The position numbers were made by a program, and so were the translations under genes. DNA of 64,000 nt from Anthonomus grandis grandis (lineage: Eukaryota > Arthropoda > Insecta > Coleoptera > Curculionidae): positions 3,286,001-3,350,000 of the forward strand of contig NC_065558.1 in NCBI RefSeq assembly GCF_022605725.1, read 5' to 3'. Positions within the stretch are counted from its first letter, which is position 1, and each line of letters begins with the position of its first letter. A model generated the notes under the pieces. It saw nothing but the letters and a program-made list of their open reading frames with translations, did not search any database and was not told the origin of the DNA. This document shows, one piece after another, positions 48,141 through 59,286 of this stretch.

Positions 48141-50459
48141 TATATAAGTCAAAGTAATTTATTTAAAATTTGAAGAAAATTGAGATTTTATGACTCTATG
48201 TTTTCTAATAGTAAGATAATAATTAAAAATAAAAGAAAAAATGGTAATTTGGTAAAAAGTAAAATAGAAAGAAAAGTTAAACGTATTCATGCCAAAAGCA
48301 ACAAAATTTCATGTACAGAGTATAGACGTACAGAGTTAGTTTAAAGAAAACAAATTATTATAAGACGTTTTTAAAAGTTTAATTGTTTAACTAATTCCAA
48401 TGACCATTTACAAAATTTAATTAAAAAAAAACAGGATAAACAAAATAACATTTCAATAGCATTAAAATAATAAATATGAGCTCACCAATTTTAGATAACT
48501 TTAATAATTTTTACCACAAATTTAAATTAAAAAAAAATTATTGAGTTTTTTGTAAGTTTTTTTCAGTTAATGCATTGCAAGTTCTTGGGTTTTACGCTGG
48601 GTAGTAAAAAGAACACTATCAAAATGTAGTTTTATGATATAGGCCTAATTAAAAATATACACATATATCAAAATAATTGATTTAAAATTTATAAAAAAAT
48701 TAAGATTTTAAGCAAATATTTAAATATGCACAAATCTAACAGTAAGATAATCAAAAGCACATAGTAAAATAATAAATCATTAAAAGTGATCATATCACAG
48801 ATATTATTATTATATTTCTATAAAATACAATAAACTAAAATATAAAAGGCATAAAAATATTAAATATTTATAGACTAAAGGCTAAAAAAGAAATCACACC
48901 AAATGGAGTTTTAGAGAAAAAATTAAGAAATCAAATAGACAAATACTAATTTTTAAATTAAAAAAAATTAAACAGTAATTTCAGAAAATTAAAAAAAAAA
49001 AAACAAAAATTTAATATATTATTCAATCGATAAAAAAAATTACGCTTCCTATTTTTTTTTAAATTTTATGTACAGAGTGTAAAAGGTACAGACGTTGGAA
49101 CAGGGTTACTCTAAAGAAAAAAATTAGTTAAAAGTGTAATTATTAGACGAAATTTAATTGTTAAGCTAATTTCAATGCAAAGTAAATTAAGAAACTGAAT
49201 GGCATAAAAATAATAAACATGGAGTAATATGTAAACAGCAAAAAAAAATTAAAAAACCAAAACTATTATTTCAAAGCCTGATCAAATATCACAATTAATA
49301 CCTATTTCACTTTTTTAGAAAAAAAAGGAGTTTTGCAAAACCCAAAAATCTAATTTTTCAGTTTTCCGTGAATACGTAAGCCTCGACTAATTCATACCTG
49401 TGCATACAAGCTACAACAATTTGCTGACGATTCACAAATTCATACTTCCTTTAAAAGACGCACATACATATGATTACATAATAAAATTCACTTCAACTTA
49501 CAGAAAATTGTTTCATTTGCTAAAAGCTGTAATTTTCAATGCAAAACTGCATTATAAATTTCAAAATAAATATTAATGGAACAGTTAATTTTTCAAATTA
49601 TTCTTATTATTTGTTCATGCTAGCTACATTTATAAATGCATTGCAACTTCTTTGCACTGTCACTGCTAGAATATAGAGAACTTGTTTATGGCGACTCTTT
49701 AATCGTACCTTTGTATGCGTTTTTTTTAATATACAGTATATAAATTATGTTACTCCTTATCTGAATGAAAATATTATATGTAAAATTTAACAAAATAATT
49801 AACTGAGATGAGCGCTCATATTTAAGGAAATTATTCTTTCATCACGCTTTTACTATTCCACATCATAAAACATCAAGCTATGTGGCATAACTTAAATAAA
49901 TATGGTACCCTAACCATTTTTTATTTTCTTATTTTATAGAAAGTAAATAATTTCAAAATAATTTCTGCCTAAATCACGATTGACAAAAGCTATTTTAATT
50001 ATTATGCATAACTTAAATGGACATAATACCCTTATTGTTATTTAATTGGAGATAGCATTGAATTATATAAAATTATGCCATTAAATTTCAGTTCATGCTA
50101 TGAAGATGCTAAAAACATGTTAGAGGTTTCTGGTTAATCAAACTTTAATAAAAATCTTAATACAAATTTTTTACTTGAAATAATCCAGAGATTTTACTGA
50201 GTTTTCCAGAGAGGGACCAAAGAGTTAATCCAATTTTAATGACTTGTTATATATATTATATATTCGTCAACGTTCGCCATAGATTAATATAATGGATCTA
50301 CTATTAGGATAAAATCGGTTCGATTCACTGGATGTAAAAAAAAGGAAAATTCAGTCATTTAATATGTATGCAATGTTAATGTGATAAAAAAAAGTTTTTC
50401 AAATTTAAATTAAAAAAAAATTTAATTAATTTCTAATTAATGCAGTGAACATTAAAAGC
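48141..50459. other. Very AT-rich noncoding DNA
   Basis: A-rich, low-complexity sequence with similar phrases recurring (for example 'AAATTAAGATTTTA', 'GTACAGAGT.TA.A', 'AAAAAAATTA.TTAAAA' near 48170-48400 and 48640-49170), suggesting an old duplication of roughly 500-800 bases. No gene recognised. Confidence 0.35.
49880..50100 (+). repeat. Dispersed repeat with TTATGCATAACTTAAATGG
   Basis: GGCATAACTTAAATA at 49883 and TTATGCATAACTTAAATGG at 50002-50020, followed by CCCTTATTGTTA and a later CCATTAAATTT. The same order recurs at 52685-52905, and inverted single copies at 61682 and 63395. Confidence 0.65.
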
Positions 50460-50500
50460 TTTACTGATGATCTTTTAACACTCCTCAAGCTAGTACTTGA

Positions 50501-51493
50501 TCAGAATTTTTCGTTTTCAATAACAGGTTTTTTAGACAAGTTACTGGACTAGCAATGGGTCCTCTTCTCAGTGAGATTTTTATGCACCATTTGGAGAAAA
50601 GGATTGTCAATGGGAAGTTTGGTGCTTTTCGCACTGTATATAGGAAATATGTGGATGATATTTTTGTGGTATTGAATGGAAATGATCTGGAATTGGCGGT
50701 TTTCCTCATTTCTATAAACTCTCTTCACGCAAATATCTCGTTTACCATTGAAGAAGAAAGAGATGGAAAGTTACCTTTTCTTGATGTTCTTATTTCAAAA
50801 AATACCAACAAACTTGAATTTGAAATGTACCGCAAACCCACCACTACGGACAATGTCATCCAATACTCCCCTTATTCCTACAAATTTGCCTTATTTAATT
50901 CCCTTTTCTATCGACTTTTCAACATCCCCCTTTCTAGAGAAGCTTTCCTTGACGAACTAAATATAATTAAGCATATTGCTTTTAATAATGGTTTTCCACT
51001 TGATATAATTAATCGCCTTTATTCTAAATTCTATAATAAATACAAACTTACTTACAACTTAATCCATCTTAATAATGAAAATAGTCATCTTTTTAGATCA
51101 ATGTCATTTTTTGGTAAGTCTACAAATCTTACAATTGCTTTTAAAACTACAAACAGTTTAAAAAGTCAGCTAGTTAGTACAATAGATAAGGCAGATTTCT
51201 TTTCAAAATCAGGGGTATATTCATTAAGATGTAATGACTGTAATGCCATTTACATAGGGCAATCGGGGAGAATAATTTCCACCAGAATAAAGGAACATAC
51301 AAGTTTGGTGGACAGGTATAGGGATACTGACATGATCGAAACTAAATCGGCGTTTGCGAATCATTTATTGGCCTCCGCACATGGTTTTTCTTTAACTCAG
51401 GGAGCGGATATTTTGCATGAGTGCTCAAAAGGCAAGAAACTGGACTTAGAAAGAATGGAAATAACTAAAGCTTTTTACTTTTTATTTTTTTAA
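50501..51493 (+). pseudogene. Penelope-like RT (partial) plus GIY-YIG endonuclease
   Basis: The frame enters with FFRQVTGLAMGPLLSEIFM (RT motif with G-x-A-M-G), reaches YRKYVDDIFVVLNG (catalytic YVDD, near 50648) and GKLPFLDVLI. The endonuclease begins GVYSLRCNDCNAIYIGQSGR near 51212 (GVY and YIG of GIY-YIG), with RIKEH following and FANHLL further on. The ATG at 50555 lies inside the RT motif and is not the start; an in-frame stop lies at 50498 and the preceding LLKLVLDQNF is in another frame. The final residues (FYFLFF) look like read-through into A/T-rich UTR. 312 codons are open after the Met, unusually well preserved. Confidence 0.9.
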
Positions 51494-51633
51494 GCATATA
51501 TTTTTATCTATGGTGAGAATTGTTAACTTAACCTAGCTTTTCTTTTGTTGTTAGTTGTAATGTGATCTGTGTAGGTCTAGGTAATGAGTTTTATAAGCGT
51601 TCTTTTTGTGAAAAATATCTTAATGTATTTTTT

Positions 51634-51676
51634 AGGCCTGATGGTGCTCCGATAAAAGCGAAACACGTGTAGCTTT
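51634..51676 (+). ncRNA. Hammerhead-ribozyme-like motif at the PLE 3' end
   Basis: AGGC-CTGATGG-TGCTCC-loop-AGC-GAAA-CACGTG-TA-GCTT: core (CTGATGA with the last A changed to G), stem II GCT/AGC, GAAA, a palindromic stem III CACGTG without a loop, cleavage-site UA, and stem I AGGC/GCTT (with one G-U). Hammerhead motifs with very short stem III are known from Penelope-like elements, where they may act as dimers. Position, just after the PLE coding region, fits. Confidence 0.6.
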
Positions 51677-52298
51677 TAAAAAAAATTATATGGATATGAT
51701 GGGACCGTGACTTCATGTTCTTATCTTTGTTTTGTTTATGGGTATGCCCAATAGGATTTCGATGAAAAATATTGACTTTTCACTCTTTAAATTGTTTTAT
51801 GATTATTATTTTTGAGAAATACATTAACGATTTTTTATAGAGGTTTTTGTAGAGTTCTATTAAAAAATGACACTCTCAAGCAATTTAAAAGTTATTTTTT
51901 TCTAATTCTATCCTGTACGATAATACAAAAAGAATTCAAATAAATTGATGTCAACCGAAAAAGATGACAGGACATTTTTTAAAAATAATCCCATGCCGTT
52001 CCTAAATTATGAACTGGATCCCGTTGAAAAGGCGCCTCCTATATCACGCGTTTTGTCAAAAGTTAATATAATATCGAGCTTAGACAAACATGAACCAGAC
52101 ATAAATTTTCTTTTCGTGTTCAATTTATTTTAAATCAGTAAAAATAGGAAACCGAATAATTTAAATTAAAAAAAAAATGTTAATGGAAATCCGAAAATAA
52201 ATAAGTGAAAGTTCAATAACTCACCTCTGACAAAAAGCATCTGTGGAACGTTTCCTCGTAATTTTTTTTGTTTTCGAAAAGTTCACGGTAATTCATTT

Positions 52299-52330
52299 AA
52301 TAATAATAATAATAATAATGATAATAATAT
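52299..52330. repeat. (AAT)n microsatellite
   Basis: About ten AAT units with one interruption (ATG). Unlike the other ATT runs in this window it does not follow recognisable LINE sequence. Confidence 0.8.
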
Positions 52331-52684
52331 AAATTGGGATGCAAGCAACGAGATTTGAATTTCCGGGTTCCGGATGCGGGATTACCGCTGGGGATTTATC
52401 TGAGATGTAGCACATGGAAATATAAATTTGATGTTTGTAACTAGGCTTGGATCCAAGTCATTTTGAACTGAAACGAGCTCTTCTTTATGTCATGTTTTTG
52501 TAATATTATTAAAAAATATATTAAACATCGAGTCAGGATTTTAATTTTTAAATACCCATATTCATTGGATTTTTTTTTCATCTGCTACTTCTTTTAGGTT
52601 TAATTTTAAAACTGAGTAATATGACTTACTGTCCAGAATATTTGGCTTAATAATAAAACTCATGACAAGAAATTAAGAAATATA

Positions 52685-52905
52685 TAAATTGTTATGCATA
52701 ACTTAAATGGCTATAGTACTCAACTATTAAAATTATTTCAATATAATGTCTGTCGAAGTCAAGACTGACAAGAAATATTTGCATTATTATGCATAACTTA
52801 AATGGATGCCTTATTGTTACTCTTTTAAATTATTGATTTATCAGATCATATTAAATTACACCATTAAATTTAATTCTACTTTAGTTCATGTCATCTTCGT
52901 CTAGT
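52685..52905 (+). repeat. Second copy of the TTATGCATAACTTAAATGG repeat
   Basis: Two copies of TTATGCATAACTTAAATGG at 52692-52710 and 52787-52805, 95 bases apart, followed by CCTTATTGTTA and ACACCATTAAATTT. The order matches 49880-50100, so the two blocks are duplicates. Confidence 0.65.
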
Positions 52906-53396
52906 ATTAATGAAGTTTTATATATTAAATATTCATCAAGTTTTTCCTATTGTTAGGACCTTAAAGTTAAATTTATCAGTTATGTTATATTCGCAATATA
53001 AAACACAGTATCTATTACTTGGTCCTTCGAGCCGAATCTTTAGATCCTAATAAAGTGAACTTTAAAAGCAATAAGTTCTCGAAAAAAGATTCTTACAGCC
53101 GCTTCAGAAATCTAACATCTTCAATATAAAAACCCGCGTCATATAACGGGATGTTATAAAAAAATTCCACGTGCAAGCAATAAATATATATTTCTGGAAA
53201 AAATGTGAATTTAGTGACACTTCTTCCGTATTGCCATTATAATAAATTATAATAAAGTCCCCCTCGAACGGTATGATCAAAAAGCGGTTTTATAAGAAAC
53301 ATTTCCGCAATAAAGTTTCTTATATTGCTGTACTCATTTATTATTAAGTAATCGCATTAAAAGGGTAGTAACTAAAATTATTTTTTATTGCAGAAA

Positions 53397-53472
53397 ATGA
53401 AAACGGAAGAGAAGAACAACGCTCCGAAAGTCCGGATAGCCGTAATAGGAAAGTCTAATGTGGGCAAGTCAG
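53397..53472 (+). CDS. Ras-like small GTPase (RERG/RASL11/12 type), first certain coding exon
   Basis: Acceptor TTTTTTATTGCAG ends at 53393 and donor G|GTAAGC follows 53472. The exon encodes MKTEEKNNAPKVRIAVIGKS and then NVGKS, that is, a short polar N-terminus, the beta-1 strand VRIAVIG and the P-loop GKSNVGKS that binds the GTP phosphates. It ends in phase 1 (a G completing Ala with the next exon). Compared with Ras, positions 12 and 13 are Ser and Asn rather than Gly-Gly, a departure also seen in RASL11-type proteins and likely to lower intrinsic GTP hydrolysis. Start chosen: the ATG at 53397, although an upstream in-frame exon is possible (see 41540-41832). Switch regions, G4/G5 and the C-terminus lie beyond the window, so subfamily is tentative. 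Confidence 0.85.
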
Positions 53473-54529
53473 GTAAGCGAGCTGGTCCTCACACGAATAT
53501 TTCCTTCATAAATTTTGTAGAATAAAAAACATCAAAAGATGGCCTTTAAAAGTGTGTTTTTCTAAGCTTTAAAAACAATGCGCTATGCATGTTTTTTTTT
53601 CTCGAGTAGTGTTATTTTAATACCGAAGTTTATTGTCTTTTACGTAAATAAAACATAAAAAAGTGCTCGTGACCCAAATAATCTGTCAAATTTGTTATTT
53701 TTTATGGTTGATCTGGGTTAAAGTGCACATTAAAATTTTTTTTCAATGAAATTTTATGAGTAAAGTTGAACGTTCAATTGACTTTGATTAGGTATGAACG
53801 TGCAAAAAGAGTATAAGGATAGTATTTTTAAGCCCAAGAGTTGTAGAAGAAAACTGCTGATACCTTTTTTTGAAATCCCTAATTACTGGCAGGAAGTTGT
53901 GGGGAAACTTTACTGCTAAAAGTGTCGATAAGTCAGGCTTGAAATATAATCGAAAAGTCGGTCTGGTTTAGGGAAGAAAGGTTTGGTAAAACTTCCAACG
54001 AACTAATTTTTGACTTTACGTAGCACTGACTAGAGGGCGTTATTAAGAAAGCCCATCCATCCATTATTCCAATTTTTTTCCAAGAAATTAAATGAAGGGT
54101 TATAAATAATTTTAATTTTTTATTAAACTATTTAATATGATTTTTTAAAATTATTTAATAAAAAAGTCAGTACTCTTATTATACCAATTAATGGAAAAAG
54201 AATTTTTATTTTAAAGGTCTATAATTAAGCTTTACATATTCAATTATGAAACAAAAATTGGTTATGTATATTTTTTTTTGTAGAGCCCTTGGACTGTATA
54301 TTGCAATTGAAGATGTAATGAATTTTATAATTTTTTTATAAATCTCCTGGACTGGTTCGGAATTGTCGTTGTAAGTCTGACTTAATCAAAATATTTGTAC
54401 ATTTTAAATACTAGGTTATGTTAAAAAACTATCAAAAGCTCTTGGACTATATCTATATGTGGATCGATCATTATGAAACTTTCTTTATATTCAAAGCTAA
54501 GATTTAATTTTATTTCTCCTATAAATAAA

Positions 54530-57470
54530 GTTTTTCTTTCTTTTCCAGGAAGTTACCCAGTTTTAGTTTTCAACTGTCTGGAATAAACAAATTCTAATTC
54601 TGTTTTAAGAAGTTGAAGCAAAATCTAAAAGAAAAAAATATTCCAGTCTTATTCCTCAATAGCCTAGAATAAACAAAGTAATATTTCTTTTCTGGAAATT
54701 TACCTCCTTTTAGTCCTCAACTGGCTGGAATAGACAAATTCGAATTCTGTTTTCAAGAAGTTAAACCAAAATCCAAAAGAAAAATGTTTTCAGTCTTTAT
54801 CCTCAATTGCCTGGAATAAATAAAGTAATATTTCTTTTCTAGAAAGTTACCCTGTTTTAGTCCTCAACTACCTGGAATAGACAAATTCTAATTCTGTTTT
54901 CAAGAGGTTGAAGCAAAAACTAAAAGAAAAATGTTTTCAGTTTTATTCCTCAATTGCCTGGAATAAATAAAGTAATATTTATTTTCTAGAAAGTTACCCT
55001 GTTTTAGTCCTCAACTGCCTGGAATAGACAAATTCTAATTCTTTTTTCAAGAAGTTAAAGCAAAATCTAAAAGAAAATGTTTTTCAGTTTTATTCCTCAA
55101 TTGCCTGGAATAAATAAAGTAATATTTCTTTTCTAGAAATTCACCCCCTTTTAGTCCTTAACTGCCTGGAACAGATAAATTCTAATTCTGTTTTCAAGAA
55201 GTTGAAGCAAAAACTAAAAGAAAAATGTTTTCAGTTTTATTCCTCAATTGCTTGGAATAAATACAGTAATATTTCTTTTCTAGAAATTTACCCCCTTTTA
55301 GTCCTCAACTGCCTGGAATAGACAAATTCTAATTCTGTTTTCAAGAAGTTGTAGCAAAATTCAAAAAAAAAATTTTCAGCCTTATTACTCAATTGCCTGG
55401 CATAAATAAAGTAATATTTCTTTTCTAGAAATTTACTCCCTTTTAGTCCTTAACTGCCTGGAATAGACAAATTCTAACTATGTAAGAAGTTGAACCAAAA
55501 TCCAAAAGAAAAATGTTTTCAGCCTTATTCCTCAATTGCCTGGAATAAATACAGTAATATTTCTTTTCTGGAAATTTACCTCCTTTTAGTCCTCAACTGC
55601 CTGGAATAGACAAATTCGAATTCTGTTTTCAAGAAGTTGAAGCAAAATCTAAAAGAAAAATGTTTTTAGTTTTATTCCTCAATTACTTGGAATAAATACA
55701 GTAATATTTCTTTTCTAGAAATTTACCCCCTTTTAGTCCTTAACTGCCTGGAATAGACAAATTCTAATTCTATTTTCAAGAAGTTGAAGCAAAATCTAAA
55801 AGAAAAATGTTTTCAGTTTTATTCCTCAATTACTTGGAATAAATACAATAATATTTTTTTTCTAGAAATTTACCTCCTTTTAGTCCTCAACTGCCTGGAA
55901 TAGACAAATTCTAATTTTGTTTTCAAGAAGTTGAACCAAAGTCTAGAAGAAAAATGTTTTCAGTTTTATTCCTCAATTGCCTGGAATAAATAAAGTAATA
56001 TTTCTTTTCTAGAAATTTACCCCCTTTTAGTCCTTAACTGCCTGGAATAGACAAATTCTAATTCTATTTTCAAGAAGTTGAAGCAAAATCTAAAAGAAAA
56101 ATGTTTTCAGTTTTATTCCTCAATTACTTGAAATAAATACAGTAATATTTCTTTTCTGGAAATTTACTTCCTTTTAGTCCTTAACTGCCTGGAATAGACA
56201 AATTCTAATTCTGTTTTTAAGAAGTTGTAGCAAAACTCAAAAGATAAATGTTTTAAGTCTTATTCCTCAATTGCCTGGCATAAATACAGTAATATTTCTT
56301 TTCTAGAAATTTACCCTCTTTTAGTCCTTAACTGCCTGGAATAGAAAAATTCTAATTCTGTTTTCAAGAAGTTGAAGCAAAATTCAAAAGAAAAAATGTT
56401 TTCAGTTTTATTCCTCAATTGCCTGGAATAAATAAAGTAATATTTCTTTTTTAGAAAGTTACCCTGTTTTAGTCCTCAACTGCCTGGAATAAACAAATTC
56501 TAATTCTGTTTTCAAGAAGTTAAAGCAAAATCTAAAAGAAAATGTTTTTCAGTTTTATTCCTCAATTGCCTGGAATAAATTAAGTAATATTTATTTTCTG
56601 GAAATTTACCTCCTTTTAGTCCTCAACTGCCTGGAATAGACAAATTCTAACTCTGTAAGAAGTTGAACCAAAATCCAAAAGAAAAATATTTTCAGTTTTA
56701 TTCCTCAATTGCCTAGAATAAATAAAGTAATATTTCTTTTCTAGAAATTTACCCCCTTTTAGTCCGCAACTGCCTGGAATAGACAAATTCAAATTTTTTT
56801 TTGAAGAAGTTGAAGCAAAATCTAAAAGAAAAAAATTTTCAGCCTTATTACTCAATTGCCTGGCATAAATAAAGTAATATTTCTTTTCTATAAATTTACC
56901 CCCTTTTAGTCCTCAACTGCCTCGAATAGACAAATTTTAACTCTGTTTTCAAGAAGTTGAACCAAAATCCAAAAGAAAAAAGTCTTATTCCTCAATTGCC
57001 TGGCATAAATAAAGTAATATTTCTTTTCTAGAAATTTACCCCCTTTTAGTCCTCAACTGCCTCGAATAGACAAATTTTAACTCTGTTTTCAAGAAGTTGA
57101 ACCAAAATCCAAAAGAAAAAAGTCTTATTCCTCAATTGCTTGGCATAAATAAAGTAATATTTTTTTTTAGAAAGTTACCCTGTTTTAGTCCTCAACTGCC
57201 TGGAATAGGCAAATTCTAACTCTGTTTTCAAGAAGTTGAAGCAAAATTAAAAAGAAAAATGTTTTCAGTCTTTATTCTCAATTGCCTGGAATAAATAAAG
57301 TAATATGACAATAATAAAATGCGAGAAGCGATTTGTATAACGTGTAGAAATTCTTACATTTTCTCGCATTTTATTATTGTTATTATTTATCAACGTGTAC
57401 ACAGTCACTCTTGCAAGTTAATTAAAGTAATATTTCTTTTCCAGAAAGTTACCCTATATTAGTCTTTAAT
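54530..57470. repeat. ~147-bp tandem array, about 19 copies
   Basis: CTCAACTGCCTGGAATAGAC recurs near 54573, 54720, 54866, 55014, 55160, 55306 and onward to 57196, about every 147 bases. Each unit also holds CTCAATTGCCTGGAATAAAT about 75-80 bases away, plus TTTTCAAGAAGTTGAAGCAA and GTAATATTTCTTTTCTAGAA, so the unit is a diverged dimer. Copies are highly similar, indicating recent expansion or homogenisation. The motif is the inverse of the TTCCAGGCA core at 35 kb. The array lies in the Ras-like gene's intron; the 79-residue minus-strand frame at 56616-56855 is repeat-derived. Confidence 0.95.
57307..57422. mobile_element. 116-bp fold-back insertion in the array
   Basis: ACAATAATAAAATGCGAGAA (57308-57327) and its exact inverse (57361-57380) form a 20-bp stem with a 33-base loop. 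The insertion interrupts an array unit, and TAAAGTAATAT occurs on both sides (57296-57306 and 57423-57433), consistent with an 11-bp target duplication. No similarity to a known family was recognised. Confidence 0.7.
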
Positions 57471-58689
57471 TATTAGGGTATGTTAGATTTTTTTTGTAAA
57501 GCTCCTGGACTAATTTATTCCAATTATAGCTGCTGTTTAATTTTAACCCAAGAATATATTAGATTGTTATATTATTATTTTTTTAATTTTATTTTTCCTG
57601 TATAATATGGTTATTTTACAATCCGTAAATGTATAGTTTACGATGGTTAGATGAACAATTAAGGAGTAAAATAGAAAACATTTTTCTTTTGTATTTTTCT
57701 TTCAACTTCCTGAAAACATAATAAGAATTTGTCTATTCCAGGCAGTTGGGGTTTTGAATTTGTCTATACTTATTCTTCAGATCAACACAGGGTCCTTCTT
57801 AAAAATATCTTATATTCTTTTTTTTAAATTCACTGTATTAAGGCGTTTACTATTTTTTTCTTTTTAGTCAATAATTATTAAAACAAAAATTACTAGTACA
57901 TAGCTGCTATTATAATCTCTTTCATTATTCCTCTACTATCATTCTTCTTACTTTTTATTAGCATATATTGATAAAAGAGACTGTCACATTTAAAAGAATT
58001 ACCTTTTTATCGTTTTCTGCATTATTTCACTTCTTGTTTCCCTTTTTCTTCTTTATTCTTAGTGATTTCATTTACAATAAATTTTACTTCATATTCACAT
58101 TAATCGCTTATTTCTTTAACATTTTCTTCTTCTCTTGCTCATTATTACTTTTGTAGTCATATCTAATAGTTCTCCTCATTTCCCTTTTGCTACCAAAGTT
58201 TCTTACTTTTTTCCTTTTTTAAGTTCTATCAAGAATTTAAGGACAATTGGTCACTAAACACTTTACAATTCTTGCTTTTCTGATAACTCCGATCTCTTTC
58301 AATGTAAATTTTCCTTACATAAATATTATCTGCACTTTAATTTAAGAGTTCATCCATGTCATCATATTGGAATCTTTATAACATTTCTCCTTGAAATGTT
58401 CATTTTCTCATTATGTTTCTTTGGTTGTTTTAGTACTCATTCATTTAATTCAGTCTTCACATCATCAGCATCAACTTGTTAATTATTTTATTTAAATATT
58501 TCTACAGGGAAATAAAATGAGCTAGAGATAAAGAAAACTTATAAAATAATTCAGATGACGTACTAAAATCTATTGAAACTCTAGATCTTATAAACTGCCG
58601 ATTTGTGACATAAGATAAATATAAAATGACCCAAAATGATTCTTTGTTCCAAAATCCCCAATTTTTCGTCAAAGTAAATGAAACAAATG

Positions 58690-59085
58690 CACAGTGACCA
58701 AAAATAGCTAATTGGTATGTAGGTTTCCATAGCGTCGTCCGACTAATCCAGGATTTATCCATCAGACCGCCGGTCGGTGTCTATAATACGCGAATCACGT
58801 TTGAAAATCTTTTTCTGGGCCGTTGTGGTGTTCGTGTGAGACACGCGTTCCAATTTTTCAAACTCTCCGTTTTGGGGCTGAGGTCGCTGCGAACAACCTC
58901 GAGTTTTAAAAATTTATGCCAGAATAAATTTCGAAAAAACGACGATTTTTATTTACACAACTCGTGCATAATTAAGACGGTCTGTTGTCTCGAGGGGAGA
59001 AGGCTGATATTAATTGGACACTGGAAAACGGTCTGGATTCTGAATATTACATGGTTTATGAGTTGGAAATAAATAGAGACATAAA
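58690..59085. other. GC-richer unique island in intron 1
   Basis: Sequence such as AGACCGCCGGTCGGTGTC, GGGCCGTTGTGGTGTTCGTG and GGGGCTGAGGTCGCTGC contrasts with the AT-rich intron. ACCGCCGGT is palindromic. Open frames crossing it (58502-58762 minus, 58836-59072 plus) have no family motif. Candidate enhancer or alternative promoter; unproven. Confidence 0.4.
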
Positions 59086-59286
59086 AGAGACGGTGTCTGG
59101 ATGGGTTGAACATTTTGGATAGAGTGTGTTAGTCCAGGAGACCTGGGGAAATGAACCTAACATATTCTAGTTTTCAGTATGCAGGATTGTACAGAGCGGT
59201 TGACACATAATGGAAAGTATTAGACAAGTATTTCTTTATAATTGAACATTGGAATTGGTCGCTTTAGGAAGAAATGCTAAGAAAAC

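Larger units (their letters stand above)
50460..51690 (+). mobile_element. 5'-truncated Penelope-like element
   Basis: Contains the C-terminal half of a reverse transcriptase, a GIY-YIG endonuclease and a 3' tail ending in a hammerhead-like motif near 51634-51676. No 5' half (N-terminal RT) was found upstream. GIY-YIG fused after RT is the hallmark of endonuclease-bearing Penelope-like elements. Confidence 0.9.
51691..53393. other. AT-rich noncoding DNA upstream of the coding exon
   Basis: Contains a GC-richer patch at 52330-52420 (TTCCGGGTTCCGGATGCGGG), an (AAT)n microsatellite at 52299-52330 and the dispersed repeat at 52685-52905. The 62-codon frame at 51945-52133 has no motif and is not adopted. 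Confidence 0.4.

Noticed and set aside
50555..50557. ATG at 50555 as a real start codon
   Set aside because: It is the Met inside the conserved RT motif G-L-A-M-G; homologous coding sequence continues upstream, so the frame is a 5'-truncated fragment.
51945..52133. 62-codon ORF upstream of the GTPase exon
   Set aside because: Less low-complexity than others but with no motif, no splice signals matched to it and no supporting context.
54530..57470. CRISPR array
   Set aside because: Units are contiguous 147-bp repeats without unique spacers, and the DNA is eukaryotic.
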